64,000 nucleotides of DNA from Actinomadura sp. K4S16 (lineage in GTDB: Bacteria > Actinomycetota > Actinomycetes > Streptosporangiales > Streptosporangiaceae). The stretch covers positions 62,001 to 126,000 of the forward strand of contig NZ_BDDE01000012.1 of assembly GCF_008327685.1 (NCBI RefSeq), read 5' to 3'. The notes beneath the pieces are model-generated. The model saw only the letters and a program-made list of their open reading frames with translations, was not told where the DNA came from and did not search any database. Positions 18,752-29,602 of the stretch are shown here, piece by piece. The position numbers and the translations under genes are program-made. Numbering within the stretch: position 1 is the first letter of the stretch; every line of letters starts with the position of its first letter.

Positions 18752-19668
18752 CGGAGCGCGGCCCCCACACCGGCCTGCGGGGCGCCCCGGATCCGGACGA
18801 GCCTTCGAGCCCCGGCGACGCCCCGGCCCCGGCCCCGGCGTCCCGCCCGGTCGCCGCCCCGCCCGTGGACCTGTCCGCGGTGCGCCGTACCGACGCGATC
18901 ATCGAGTCGCTGGCGGCGCGGGACGCTGCCGGTACCGCGGCCCCCGCTGAGGGCCCCACTGAAGGCCCCGCTGAGGGCTCTGCCGAGGGCCCCGACGAGG
19001 CTCTCCGCGCCGGTCCGCCGGACGACGAGCGCGACCCGGCGGACGAGGGGCGGGCCGACGACCGCGACCCCGCGGTGCGGCTCCTGCGCGCACTGATAGT
19101 CGACGTCGACGACCCGACCTGCGAAGCCCCTGACCAGAGCTGCGACGCCCCCGGCCCGCCCGCCCCCTCGGGGCCCGGCCCGCGCCGCCGCGGGCCGCGC
19201 ACCATCGTGGCCCTGGGCGTGGCCGGCGCCGTCCTCGCCAGCAGCGGCGTCGCGGCCGCCGGCGGCCGCGACGCCGAGCGCACCACCGCCTCCCCGGCGC
19301 CGAGCGCGGCCGGCGTGGCGGAGGACGTCGACCGGACCGCCGACTCCGAGGCCGGTGTCCTCGAACGCCCCCAGACGCCCGTGCGCCCCGCGCCGGATGC
19401 CGGACGCCCCGCGCAGCGCACGCCGTCCGACGACCCTGGCCTGGGCCGTGGGGACTACCGGCAGTTCAAGCGGCGCGGTGAGAGCGGCGTCCCGAGGCTG
19501 ATTCCCCGGCGCCCCCCGCACCGGCAGGAGGCCCCGATGATGTTCACGGACCCGGGCGACAAGCCCGAGGCGCAGTCCGCCGACGACCCCCGACTCCGCC
19601 TGGACGACCTGCGCCGGATAGTCCGCAAGCGGGCCCTCGACTACCAGAACCGCTCCATCGAGGACTGA
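18748..19668 (+). CDS. rsdA: RsdA-like membrane anti-sigma factor
   Basis: A 306-residue single-pass protein. Residues 40-60 ([17 protein letters not shown]) resemble the sigma-binding helix of M. tuberculosis RsdA. An acidic Pro/Ala/Glu linker with short E-G-P repeats follows, then a basic stop and one transmembrane helix (about 152-172), then a disordered extracytoplasmic tail rich in Arg and Pro. The start is TTG at 18748, inside the stop of the sigma gene (TTGA overlap), which would keep the two proteins in balance. Assignment rests mainly on position and the short helix. Confidence 0.75.
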   Translation: MTERGPHTGLRGAPDPDEPSSPGDAPAPAPASRPVAAPPVDLSAVRRTDAIIESLAARDAAGTAAPAEGPTEGPAEGSAEGPDEALRAGPPDDERDPADEGRADDRDPAVRLLRALIVDVDDPTCEAPDQSCDAPGPPAPSGPGPRRRGPRTIVALGVAGAVLASSGVAAAGGRDAERTTASPAPSAAGVAEDVDRTADSEAGVLERPQTPVRPAPDAGRPAQRTPSDDPGLGRGDYRQFKRRGESGVPRLIPRRPPHRQEAPMMFTDPGDKPEAQSADDPRLRLDDLRRIVRKRALDYQNRSIED

Positions 19669-19707
19669 GAAACCTCCTCGGCACGCACTTCGTGCGAACC
19701 GGCAGGG

Positions 19708-21836
<2,129 letters not shown>

Positions 21837-21908
21837 CCTGACGTAAGCTCTTCCGGGGCTTGGTCCCGCGAACCGCGGGAAGACCAGATCACGTGGAGGA
21901 AGGGCGCA

Positions 21909-23036
21909 GTGGCTGCTGAGGTGGAGATCGGCCGTGGCAAGAGCGGCCGCCGGGCGTACGCCTTCGACGACATCGGCATCGTGCCGTCCCGCCGGACGCG
22001 CGATCCCGAGGAGGTCAGCGTCGCCTGGCAGATCGACGCCTACCGGTTCGAGATGCCGCTGGTCGTCGCGCCGATGGACAGCGTCGTCAGCCCCGCCACC
22101 GCGATCGCCGTCGGACGGCTCGGCGGGCTCGCCGTGCTCGACCTCGAAGGGCTCTGGACGCGCTACGAGAGCCCCGAGCCGCTGCTCGCCGAGATCGCCT
22201 CGCTGGACGACGTCCGCGCCACCCAGCGGCTCCAGGAGATCTACTCCGAGCCGATCAAGGAAGAGCTGATCGGCCGCCGGATCGAGGAGGTCCGCGAGGC
22301 GGGCGTCACCGTCGCGGCGCGGCTGTCGCCGCAGCGCACCGCACAGTTCCACAAGGCCGTCATCGACGCGGGCGTCGACCTGTTCGTGATCCGCGGGACG
22401 ACCGTGTCCGCCGAGCACGTGTCCGGGCGCGCGGAGCCGCTGAACCTCAAGCAGTTCATCTACGACCTCGACGTCCCCGTGATCGTCGGCGGCTGCTCCA
22501 CCTACACGGCGGCGCTGCACCTGATGCGCACCGGCGCGGCCGGCGTGCTGGTCGGGTTCGGCGGCGGCTCCGGGCACACGACGCGGACCGTCCTCGGCGT
22601 CGCGGTCCCGATGGCCACCGCGGTCGCCGACGTGGCCGCCGCCCGCCGCGACTACATGGACGAGTCCGGCGGCCGCTACGTGCACGTGATCGCCGACGGC
22701 GGCATGGTCAACAGCGGCGACATCGCCAAGGCGTTCGCCTGCGGCTCCGACGCCGTGATGGTCGGCTCCCCGTTCGCCCGCTCCACCGAGGCGCCCGGAC
22801 GCGGCTACCACTGGGGCAGCGAGGCCCACCACGGCGACGTCCCCCGCGGCACCCGCATCGAGATCGGGACGATCGGGACGATGGAGCAGATCCTGCACGG
22901 CCCGTCCCACGTGGCCGACGGCTCCATGAACCTGATCGGCGCGCTGCGCCGCTCGATGGCCACCGCCGGGTACACGGAGCTGAAGGAGTTCCAGCGGGTC
23001 CAGGTCGTCGTGGCCCCCGGGCAGTCCACGGACTGA
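21909..23036 (+). CDS. guaB3: GuaB3-family IMP dehydrogenase-related protein
   Basis: A 375-residue IMPDH/GMPR-fold protein without CBS domains. In the loop aligned with the catalytic G-S-I-C-T-T-R of guaB it reads G-S-G-H-T-T-R, so the catalytic cysteine is replaced by His223. Other barrel elements are kept (H-V-I-A-D-G-G-M-V-N-S-G-D-I-A-K-A). Its activity in actinobacteria is not settled as far as I know; GMP reductase or regulatory roles are discussed for the family. GTG at 21909 follows GGAGGAAGG. It is probably co-transcribed with guaB. Confidence 0.9.
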   Translation: MAAEVEIGRGKSGRRAYAFDDIGIVPSRRTRDPEEVSVAWQIDAYRFEMPLVVAPMDSVVSPATAIAVGRLGGLAVLDLEGLWTRYESPEPLLAEIASLDDVRATQRLQEIYSEPIKEELIGRRIEEVREAGVTVAARLSPQRTAQFHKAVIDAGVDLFVIRGTTVSAEHVSGRAEPLNLKQFIYDLDVPVIVGGCSTYTAALHLMRTGAAGVLVGFGGGSGHTTRTVLGVAVPMATAVADVAAARRDYMDESGGRYVHVIADGGMVNSGDIAKAFACGSDAVMVGSPFARSTEAPGRGYHWGSEAHHGDVPRGTRIEIGTIGTMEQILHGPSHVADGSMNLIGALRRSMATAGYTELKEFQRVQVVVAPGQSTD

Positions 23037-23169
23037 GCCGGTCCAGGGGCTGAGCCGGTCGCCGACTGAGAGACACCCCACCCCCGTTTGATCGCATCTC
23101 GGGGTGAACCGGTCCTTACTCTTGGGTAGGAACCTGTTCCGAAACCGAACCGCTGTGGGGGGATGCGCG

Positions 23170-24909
23170 ATGACGGGATCACCGGTGACGGGTCTTGGAA
23201 GCTCCCGGCTCGGCCCGGCCGAGCGGGCGGCGGCCCTTGACCGCATGGCCCGCGAGGAGTTCGACGTCGTCGTGGTCGGCGGCGGCATCGTCGGCGCCGG
23301 CGCGGCGCTCGACGCGGCCACCCGCGGCCTGTCGGTCGCGGTGGTCGAGGCCCGCGACTACGCGTCCGGGACGTCGTCGCGGTCCTCCAAGCTGATCCAC
23401 GGCGGGCTGCGCTACCTGGAGCAGTACAACTTCGACCTCGTCCGGGAGGCGCTGACCGAGCGCGCGCTGCTGCTCCAGCAGATCGCGCCGCACCTGGTGA
23501 AGCCCGTCCCGTTCCTGCTGCCGACGACGCACCGCGTGTGGGAGCGCGCGTACCTCGGTGCGGGCGTGGCCCTCTACGACGCCCTCTCCTTCCAGATGGG
23601 CAGCACGCGCGGCGTCCCGCACCACCGGCACCTGACGCGCCGCGGCGCGCTGCGCCTCGCGCCGTCCCTGCGCAAGGACGCCTTCACCGGCGCGATCCAG
23701 TACTGGGACGCGCAGGTCGACGACGCCCGCTACGTGCTGACCGTCCTGCGGACGGCGGCGGAGTACGGCGCCCAGATCGCTTCGCGCACCCAGTGCCTCG
23801 GGTTCCTGCGCGAGGGGGAGCGGGTCACCGGCCTGCGCATCCGCGACCTTGAGGGCGGCGCTACCAGCGAGGTCCGCGCGAAGCAGGTCGTCAACGCGAC
23901 CGGCGTGTGGACCGACGACATCCAGGAGCTCGTCGGCGGACGCGGCCAGATCCACGTGAAGGCGTCCAAGGGCATCCACCTGGTCGTGCCGAAGGACCGC
24001 ATCCACTCCTCGACGGGGCTCATCCTGCGCACCGAGAAGTCGGTGCTCTTCGTGATCCCTTGGGGCCGCCACTGGATCATCGGCACCACCGACACCGCCT
24101 GGGATCTCGACAGGGCCCACCCCGCCGCGTCCAAGGCCGACATCGACTACGTGCTGGACCACGTCAACTCCGTCCTGGCGACGCCGCTCACGCACGACGA
24201 CGTGGAGGGCGTCTACGCGGGCCTGCGCCCCCTCCTCACCGGCGAGACCGAGGAGACGTCCAAGCTCTCCCGCGAGCACGTGGTCGCGCACCCCGTCCCG
24301 GGCCTCGTCCTGGTGGCGGGCGGCAAGTACACGACCTACCGGGTCATGGCCAAGGACGCCATCGACGCGGTCGCCCACGGCCTCGACGGCAAGGTCGCCC
24401 AGTCCTGCACCGACCGGATCCCGCTCGTCGGCGGCGACGGCTTCCAGGCCATGTGGAACGCCCGGCACCGCCTCGCCGCGCGCTCCGGCCTGCACGTCGC
24501 CCGCATCGAACACCTCCTGCGCCGCTACGGGACGCTCCTGGACGACCTGCTCGAACTCATCGCCGACAAGCCCGACCTCGCCAAGCCGCTGAGCGGGGCC
24601 GACGACTACCTGCGCGCCGAGGTCGTCTACGCCGCCACCCACGAGGGCGCCCGGCACCTCAACGACGTCCTCGCCCGCCGGACCCGCATCTCCATCGAGA
24701 CCTGGGACCGCGGCGTCGGCGTCGCCCAGGAGGCGGCCGACCTGCTGGCCCCGGTCCTGGGCTGGTCCAAGAAGCAGCGCGACAGGGAGATCGAGTACTA
24801 CCGCAAGCGCGTCGAGGCGGAGCGCGCCTCCCAGACGCAGGAGGGCGACCAGGAGGCCGACGCCCACCGCCGCGGCGCCCCCGACATCGTCCCCGTCGCC
24901 ACGCCCTGA
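23170..24909 (+). CDS. glpD: Glycerol-3-phosphate dehydrogenase (FAD, aerobic type)
   Basis: Oxidises glycerol 3-phosphate to dihydroxyacetone phosphate and passes electrons to the respiratory chain. The FAD-binding V-V-V-G-G-G-I-V-G-A-G starts near residue 34; H-G-G-L-R-Y-L-E follows near 77, and the C-terminal cap domain (D-R-I-P-L-V-G-G-D onward) completes 579 residues. ATG at 23170 lies behind GGGGGA; the frame is open from 23104. The ~130-base gap after guaB3 suggests a separate promoter. Confidence 0.94.
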   Translation: MTGSPVTGLGSSRLGPAERAAALDRMAREEFDVVVVGGGIVGAGAALDAATRGLSVAVVEARDYASGTSSRSSKLIHGGLRYLEQYNFDLVREALTERALLLQQIAPHLVKPVPFLLPTTHRVWERAYLGAGVALYDALSFQMGSTRGVPHHRHLTRRGALRLAPSLRKDAFTGAIQYWDAQVDDARYVLTVLRTAAEYGAQIASRTQCLGFLREGERVTGLRIRDLEGGATSEVRAKQVVNATGVWTDDIQELVGGRGQIHVKASKGIHLVVPKDRIHSSTGLILRTEKSVLFVIPWGRHWIIGTTDTAWDLDRAHPAASKADIDYVLDHVNSVLATPLTHDDVEGVYAGLRPLLTGETEETSKLSREHVVAHPVPGLVLVAGGKYTTYRVMAKDAIDAVAHGLDGKVAQSCTDRIPLVGGDGFQAMWNARHRLAARSGLHVARIEHLLRRYGTLLDDLLELIADKPDLAKPLSGADDYLRAEVVYAATHEGARHLNDVLARRTRISIETWDRGVGVAQEAADLLAPVLGWSKKQRDREIEYYRKRVEAERASQTQEGDQEADAHRRGAPDIVPVATP

Positions 24910-24932
24910 CCCCGTCGCCTCCGGCCTGGCGC

Positions 24933-25589
24933 TCAGCGTTCGAGTCGGCCTCGCATGAGGGCCCTGCCGGTGCTGTACAGCTCGGCGGGGACCCGGACGG
25001 GGTCGAGGAGGTGCTGGAATGCCAGGCCGAAGTCGAGGGCCATGGTGAGGGTGGCGCGGTCGTCCGGAGCGATACCGTCGGGGGCGGTTTCGTCGGGGGC
25101 GGCGCCGTCCGCGGGTTGGAGCTCCCGGGCGAGTTCGGCGCGGCGTTCGGCGTACCAGTCGGCGATGCGCCACCCGGCGGCGTAGTCGCGCATGCCGTAG
25201 AGCCAGAACTCGACCAGGAGCAGGGCGAGGCGGCGTGGGGCCTCGCCCGGGTCGCGGCGGGACGGGCGGCCGGTGGGGTCGGCGTCCTCGGCGTCCTCGG
25301 CGGCGGCGCGGAGCTCCTCGCAGACGCCGGTGCGGGTGCGGGCGCTGGTGATGCGCTCCATCAGGGCGAGCAGCATGTCGGTCTTGCCGGCGAAGTTGGA
25401 GTAGACGGCGCCCTTGGTGAGGCCGGCGGCCGCGGCGATGTCGTCGAGCGAGGCGCCGTGGATGCCGCGTTCGGCCCAGAGGCGCTCGGCGGCGGCGAGC
25501 AGGGCGGCGCGGGTCTGCTCCCGCCGGTCCCGGCGCGGCCGGGGGCGGCCGGGGTCACCCTCGGGCGTGCGGCCGCGGGCGTGCGTCAT
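24933..25589 (-). CDS. TetR-family transcriptional regulator
   Basis: A 218-residue repressor. The N-terminal HTH is R-A-A-L-L-A-A-A-E-R-L-W with I-D-D-I-A-type A-S-L-D-D-I-A-A-A-A-G-L-T-K-G-A-V-Y-S-N-F. The ligand-binding part has an Ala/Pro/Asp-rich insert (A-P-D-E-T-A-P-D-G-I-A-P-D-D). ATG at 25589 follows GGGGAGGGA; an in-frame extension to 25694 was rejected. It is divergent from the aldehyde dehydrogenase gene across ~270 bases and may control it. Confidence 0.88.
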   Translation of the reverse strand: MTHARGRTPEGDPGRPRPRRDRREQTRAALLAAAERLWAERGIHGASLDDIAAAAGLTKGAVYSNFAGKTDMLLALMERITSARTRTGVCEELRAAAEDAEDADPTGRPSRRDPGEAPRRLALLLVEFWLYGMRDYAAGWRIADWYAERRAELARELQPADGAAPDETAPDGIAPDDRATLTMALDFGLAFQHLLDPVRVPAELYSTGRALMRGRLER

Positions 25590-25856
25590 CGCTGTCCCTC
25601 CCCTGGACGGCGCCGCGCCCTCGGGCGGCGCTGAGATTCTCCTCCTGCTTTCGGGATACACCGGGCGGACACGGTCAGTCCTCGACTTGCACAACTCCGG
25701 CCTGCTTGGAACGGTCCGTTCGGCGAGGTTTGTCAGCCGCGGTCGGAGAAACCGGGATCGCCCGGGGGAGTCGGCGGGACCTAGTGGGGCATATCACTGC
25801 AAGTAGCGCATTACTTGCGGGTAGCCAAACTGGACGGGTGGTCATACCCTGCCTGC
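25590..25856. promoter_or_regulatory. Divergent control region, TetR gene / aldehyde dehydrogenase gene
   Basis: This region should hold both promoters. CATACC at 25843-25848 lies 8 bases before the dehydrogenase ATG, so that message may be leaderless. I could not pick out a clear TetR operator by eye. Confidence 0.4.
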
Positions 25857-27731
25857 ATGGCATCCCCGACGGTCCCTGCCGAAGGCGCGGCAGACCCTGC
25901 CGAAGGCGCGACGAACTCTGCCGAAGACACGGCGAAGCCTGCCGAAGACGCGGCGAGCACTACCGAAGGCGTGAAGGACTCCGCTGACGGCGCGGCGGCC
26001 CCTGCCGAAGGCGCCGCGGTCCCTGCCGAAGGCTCGGAGAACTCCGCCGAAGGCGTGAAGGACTCCGTTGACGGCGCTGCGGCCCCTGCCAAGAGCGCGA
26101 CGAACCCTGCCGAGGGCGCGGCGAACTCCGCCGGAGACTCGGTGGACACTGCCGACGCCGCGGCGGACTCTGCCAAGAGCGCGGCGGAGCACAGCCTCCC
26201 CAAGGCGCTGATCGACCGGCTGGTCTCGCATGTCGTCTCGGACGGCGCCGAGACCGCGACGATCCCCACCCCCTTCACCGGTGAGCCGCTCGCGGCCGTT
26301 CCGCTGTCGAGCCCCGAGGACGTCCGGGCCGCCTACGAGCGGGCGCGCAAGGCGCAGCGGGCCTGGGCGGCGCTGCCGGCGGGCGAGCGGGTCAAGCCCT
26401 TCCTGCGGCTCGCGGACGCCCTGGTCGACCGGCGCGAGGAGATCCTCGACGTCATCCAGCTGGAGACCGGCAAGGCGCGCCGCCACGCCATGGAGGAGTT
26501 CCTCGATGTGGCGCTGTGCTCGCTCTACTACGCCCGGCGGGCCCCGCGGCTGCTGAAGCCGCGCCGCCGCCAGGGGATGATGCCCGGGGTGACCCGCGTC
26601 CAGGAGCTGCGGCACCCGAAGGGCGTCGTGGCGCTGATCGCGCCGTGGAACTACCCGTTCGCGCTCGGGGCCAGCGACATCGCGCCGGCGCTGATGGCGG
26701 GCAACGCGGTCATCCACAAGCCGGACACCCAGACCTGCCTGTCCAGCCTGTGGGTCCTCGACCTGCTGGTGTCGCTCGGGCTGCCCAAGGACCTGTGGCA
26801 GATCGTCGTCGGGGAGCCGTCCGAGATCGGCGACCCGCTGGTGGACAACGCCGACTACGTCTCGTTCACCGGCTCCACGCGCGGTGGCAAGGCGATCGCG
26901 GAGAAGGTGGCGCCGCGCCTGGTCGCCTACTCGCTGGAGCTCGGCGGCAAGAACCCGATGATCGTCATGCCGGACGCCGACGTCGAGCGCGCCGCGCGCG
27001 GCGCCGTCCGCGCGTGCTTCACCAACGCCGGGCAGCTGTGCATCTCGATCGAGCGGATGTACGTGCACGAGGACGTCTACGACCGCTTCGTCCCGAGGTT
27101 CGTCGAGCTGGTCAAGGGCATGAAGCTCGGCACCGGCCTGAACTTCGAGGCCGAGATGGGCTCGCTGACCCACAAGCGCCAGCTGGACGCGGTTTCCGCG
27201 CACGTCGACCAGGCCGTCAAGGAGGGCGCGACCGTCCTCGCCGGCGGGAAGGCCCGTCCGGACGTCGGCCCGCTGTTCTACGAGCCGACGGTCCTCGCGG
27301 ACGTCAACGGCGACATGGACCTGTGCGCGAACGAGACGTTCGGCCCCGTCGTCTCCGTCTACAAGTACCGGGACGAGGACGAGGTCGTCGCCCGCGCCAA
27401 CGACACGTCCTACGGGCTGAACGCGTCGGTGTGGACGAAGAACGCGGCGCGCGGCCGCCGCATCGCCGCCCGCATCCAGGCGGGGACGGTCAACATCAAC
27501 GACGGCTACGGCGCCGCGTACGCCTCGTACGACTCCCCGATGGGCGGGATGAAGCAGTCCGGTGTGGGACGCCGCCACGGGTCCGAGGGGCTGCTGAAGT
27601 TCACCGAGGTCCAGACCGTCGCGAGCCAGCACTTCATGGACCTGGAGCCGCCGGGCGCCATCGGCTACGACAAGTTCGCCGACTACATGGCCACCGGCAT
27701 CAAGCTCATGAAGAAGCTGCGGATCAAGTAG
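25857..27731 (+). CDS. gabD2: Succinic semialdehyde dehydrogenase-type aldehyde dehydrogenase with repeat extension
   Basis: NAD(P)-dependent aldehyde dehydrogenase, 624 residues where the family has about 500-530. The catalytic core has A-P-W-N-Y-P, S-F-T-G-S-T-R-G-G, the glutamate in L-E-L-G-G-K-N-P and the cysteine in N-A-G-Q-L-C near residue 395. Residues 7-111 are fifteen heptads of the type P-A-E-G-A-A-D, predicted disordered or weakly helical and not part of the fold. ATG at 25857 was chosen because it is nearest the repeats; a start after them is possible. A GMC oxidase gene follows after nine bases. The substrate assignment is by family similarity. Confidence 0.88.
   Translation: MASPTVPAEGAADPAEGATNSAEDTAKPAEDAASTTEGVKDSADGAAAPAEGAAVPAEGSENSAEGVKDSVDGAAAPAKSATNPAEGAANSAGDSVDTADAAADSAKSAAEHSLPKALIDRLVSHVVSDGAETATIPTPFTGEPLAAVPLSSPEDVRAAYERARKAQRAWAALPAGERVKPFLRLADALVDRREEILDVIQLETGKARRHAMEEFLDVALCSLYYARRAPRLLKPRRRQGMMPGVTRVQELRHPKGVVALIAPWNYPFALGASDIAPALMAGNAVIHKPDTQTCLSSLWVLDLLVSLGLPKDLWQIVVGEPSEIGDPLVDNADYVSFTGSTRGGKAIAEKVAPRLVAYSLELGGKNPMIVMPDADVERAARGAVRACFTNAGQLCISIERMYVHEDVYDRFVPRFVELVKGMKLGTGLNFEAEMGSLTHKRQLDAVSAHVDQAVKEGATVLAGGKARPDVGPLFYEPTVLADVNGDMDLCANETFGPVVSVYKYRDEDEVVARANDTSYGLNASVWTKNAARGRRIAARIQAGTVNINDGYGAAYASYDSPMGGMKQSGVGRRHGSEGLLKFTEVQTVASQHFMDLEPPGAIGYDKFADYMATGIKLMKKLRIK
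25875..26189 (+). repeat. 15 x 21-bp in-frame minisatellite
   Basis: Fifteen consecutive 21-bp units fill this span exactly. The typical unit is CCTGCCGAAGGCGCGGCAGA plus one base, encoding (P/S/T)-A-(E/D/K)-(G/D/S)-x-x-x. Units differ by several substitutions but no indels. Confidence 0.93.
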
Positions 27732-27740
27732 GGAACGCCT

Positions 27741-29492
27741 GTGAAGCATGACTTCGACGTGCTCGTCGTCGGGTCGGGGTTCGGCGGCAGCGTCTCGGCG
27801 CTGCGGCTGACCGAGAAGGGCTACCGGGTCGGGGTCATCGAGGCGGGCCGCCGCTTCGACACGAACCCGGCCGGGGCGCCGGGGTCCCGGTATCCGGAGC
27901 TGCCGAGGACGAACTGGCGCATCGCCCGATACCTGTGGGCGCCCGCGCTCGGCCTGACCGGCATCCAGCGGATGCACCTCATCCGCGGCGCGAAGTCGAG
28001 CCGCGTGATGGTGCTGGCGGGCGCGGGCGTCGGCGGCGGGTCCCTCAACTACGCCAACACGCTGTACGTCCCGCCGGAGCCGTTCTTCAAGGACCGGCAG
28101 TGGGCGCACATCACCGACTGGCGGGACGAGCTGGCGCCCTACTACGAGCAGGCGAAGCGCATGCTCGGCGTCGTCCAGAACCCGACGACGACGGCGGCCG
28201 ACAAGGTCATGAAGCGGGTCGCCGACCGGATGGGCAAAGGCGAGACGTTCGTGAAGACGCCCGTCGGCGTCTACTTCGGGCGCGGCGCCGGGATCGAGAG
28301 CGCCGACCCCTACTTCGGTGGCGAGGGCCCGCGCCGGCGCGGCTGCCTGGAGTGCGGCGAGTGCATGACGGGCTGCCGCCACGGCTCGAAGAACATGCTG
28401 ACGGAGAACTACCTGTACCTGGCCGAGAAGGCGGGCGCCCGGGTGATGCCGCTCAGCCGCGTCACCGCGGTGCGGCCGCGCGCCGGGGGCGGCTACGAGG
28501 TCGACATCGTCCGGACCGGCTCGTTCGGCCGCAACCGCAAGACGCTCACCGCCGAGCAGGTCGTCTTCGCCGCGGGCACCTACGGGACGCAGAAGCTCCT
28601 GCACAAGCTGAAGTCGACCGGGCTGCTGCCGCGGCTGTCCGACCGGCTCGGCGCCCTGACCCGCACCAACTCCGAGGCGATCCTGGGCGGCGGGCGCCGG
28701 GGCGGCAAGCCGGGCCCGGACTTCTCCGAGGGCGTGGCGATCACGTCCTCGTTCCACCCGACGCCGGACACCCACATCGAGCCCGTCCGGTACGGCCGCG
28801 GCTCGAACCTGCTCGCGAGCCTGCAGACCCTCCTGGTGGACGGCGACCGGCCGGGGGAGCGGCACAGGCCGCGGATCCTGAAGTTCGCCCGTGAGGTGGT
28901 GCGCCGGCCCGGCGACCTCGTCCAGCTCTTCGACGTCCGGCGCTGGTCGCAGCGGACCGTCATCGCGCTGGTCATGCAGACCCGCGACAACTCGATCACG
29001 CTGAGCCCGAAGAAGGGCCCGTTCGGGTGGGACGTCCGCGCGTCCGCCGGGCACGGCGAGCCGAACCCGACCTGGATCCCCGAGGGGCACGAGGCGACCC
29101 GCCTGATCGCCGAGGAGATCGGCGGCATCCCGGGCGGCGCCTGGGGCGACCTGTTCGACATCCCGATGACCGCGCACTTCCTCGGCGGCTGCGCGATCGG
29201 CGACTCCGCCGAGACGGGCGTGATCGACCCCTACCACCGCGTCTACGGGCACCGCGGACTGCACGTCGTGGACGGCTCCGCCGTCTCGGCCAACCTGGGC
29301 GTCAACCCGTCGCTCACCATCACGGCCCAGGCCGAGCGCGCCATGTCGTTCTGGCCGAACCGTGCGGAGAAGGACCCTCGCCCCGCCCTGGGCGACGCCT
29401 ACCGGCGCCTCGCCCCGGTCGCGCCGAAGAACCCCGTCGTCCCGGCCGACGCCCCCGCGGCTCTGAAACTCCCGATAGTCGACATCGCCTGA
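27741..29492 (+). CDS. choD: GMC oxidoreductase, cholesterol oxidase ChoD-like
   Basis: A 583-residue FAD flavoenzyme. The dinucleotide motif V-V-G-S-G-F-G-G-S is at residues 8-16. G-A-G-V-G-G-G-S-L-N-Y-A-N is near 95, and the C-terminal G-V-N-P-S-L-T-I-T-A-Q-A-E-R-A motif closes the FAD site. A Cys-rich stretch C-L-E-C-G-E-C-M-T-G-C lies near 210, as in the bacterial GMC subgroup that includes ChoD. Length and position near guaB3 match mycobacterial choD, whose cholesterol oxidase activity is itself debated. GTG at 27741. No signal peptide. Confidence 0.87.
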   Translation: MKHDFDVLVVGSGFGGSVSALRLTEKGYRVGVIEAGRRFDTNPAGAPGSRYPELPRTNWRIARYLWAPALGLTGIQRMHLIRGAKSSRVMVLAGAGVGGGSLNYANTLYVPPEPFFKDRQWAHITDWRDELAPYYEQAKRMLGVVQNPTTTAADKVMKRVADRMGKGETFVKTPVGVYFGRGAGIESADPYFGGEGPRRRGCLECGECMTGCRHGSKNMLTENYLYLAEKAGARVMPLSRVTAVRPRAGGGYEVDIVRTGSFGRNRKTLTAEQVVFAAGTYGTQKLLHKLKSTGLLPRLSDRLGALTRTNSEAILGGGRRGGKPGPDFSEGVAITSSFHPTPDTHIEPVRYGRGSNLLASLQTLLVDGDRPGERHRPRILKFAREVVRRPGDLVQLFDVRRWSQRTVIALVMQTRDNSITLSPKKGPFGWDVRASAGHGEPNPTWIPEGHEATRLIAEEIGGIPGGAWGDLFDIPMTAHFLGGCAIGDSAETGVIDPYHRVYGHRGLHVVDGSAVSANLGVNPSLTITAQAERAMSFWPNRAEKDPRPALGDAYRRLAPVAPKNPVVPADAPAALKLPIVDIA

Positions 29493-29524
29493 CCCGCTCG
29501 GTGGCCGCCCCGGCGGAAGCCGAG

Positions 29525-29563
29525 GAGCCCGGTGCCGGAGCGGAAAGCTCCGGCACCGGGCTC
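29525..29563. terminator. Bidirectional terminator
   Basis: A perfect 17-bp stem (GAGCCCGGTGCCGGAGC and its complement) around the loop GGAAA. It sits between the convergent choD-like and metalloprotease genes and can serve both. Confidence 0.9.
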
Positions 29564-29602
29564 ACCGGTCAGACGGGGTACGTAATCAGGCGCCGTCGGG
29601 GA

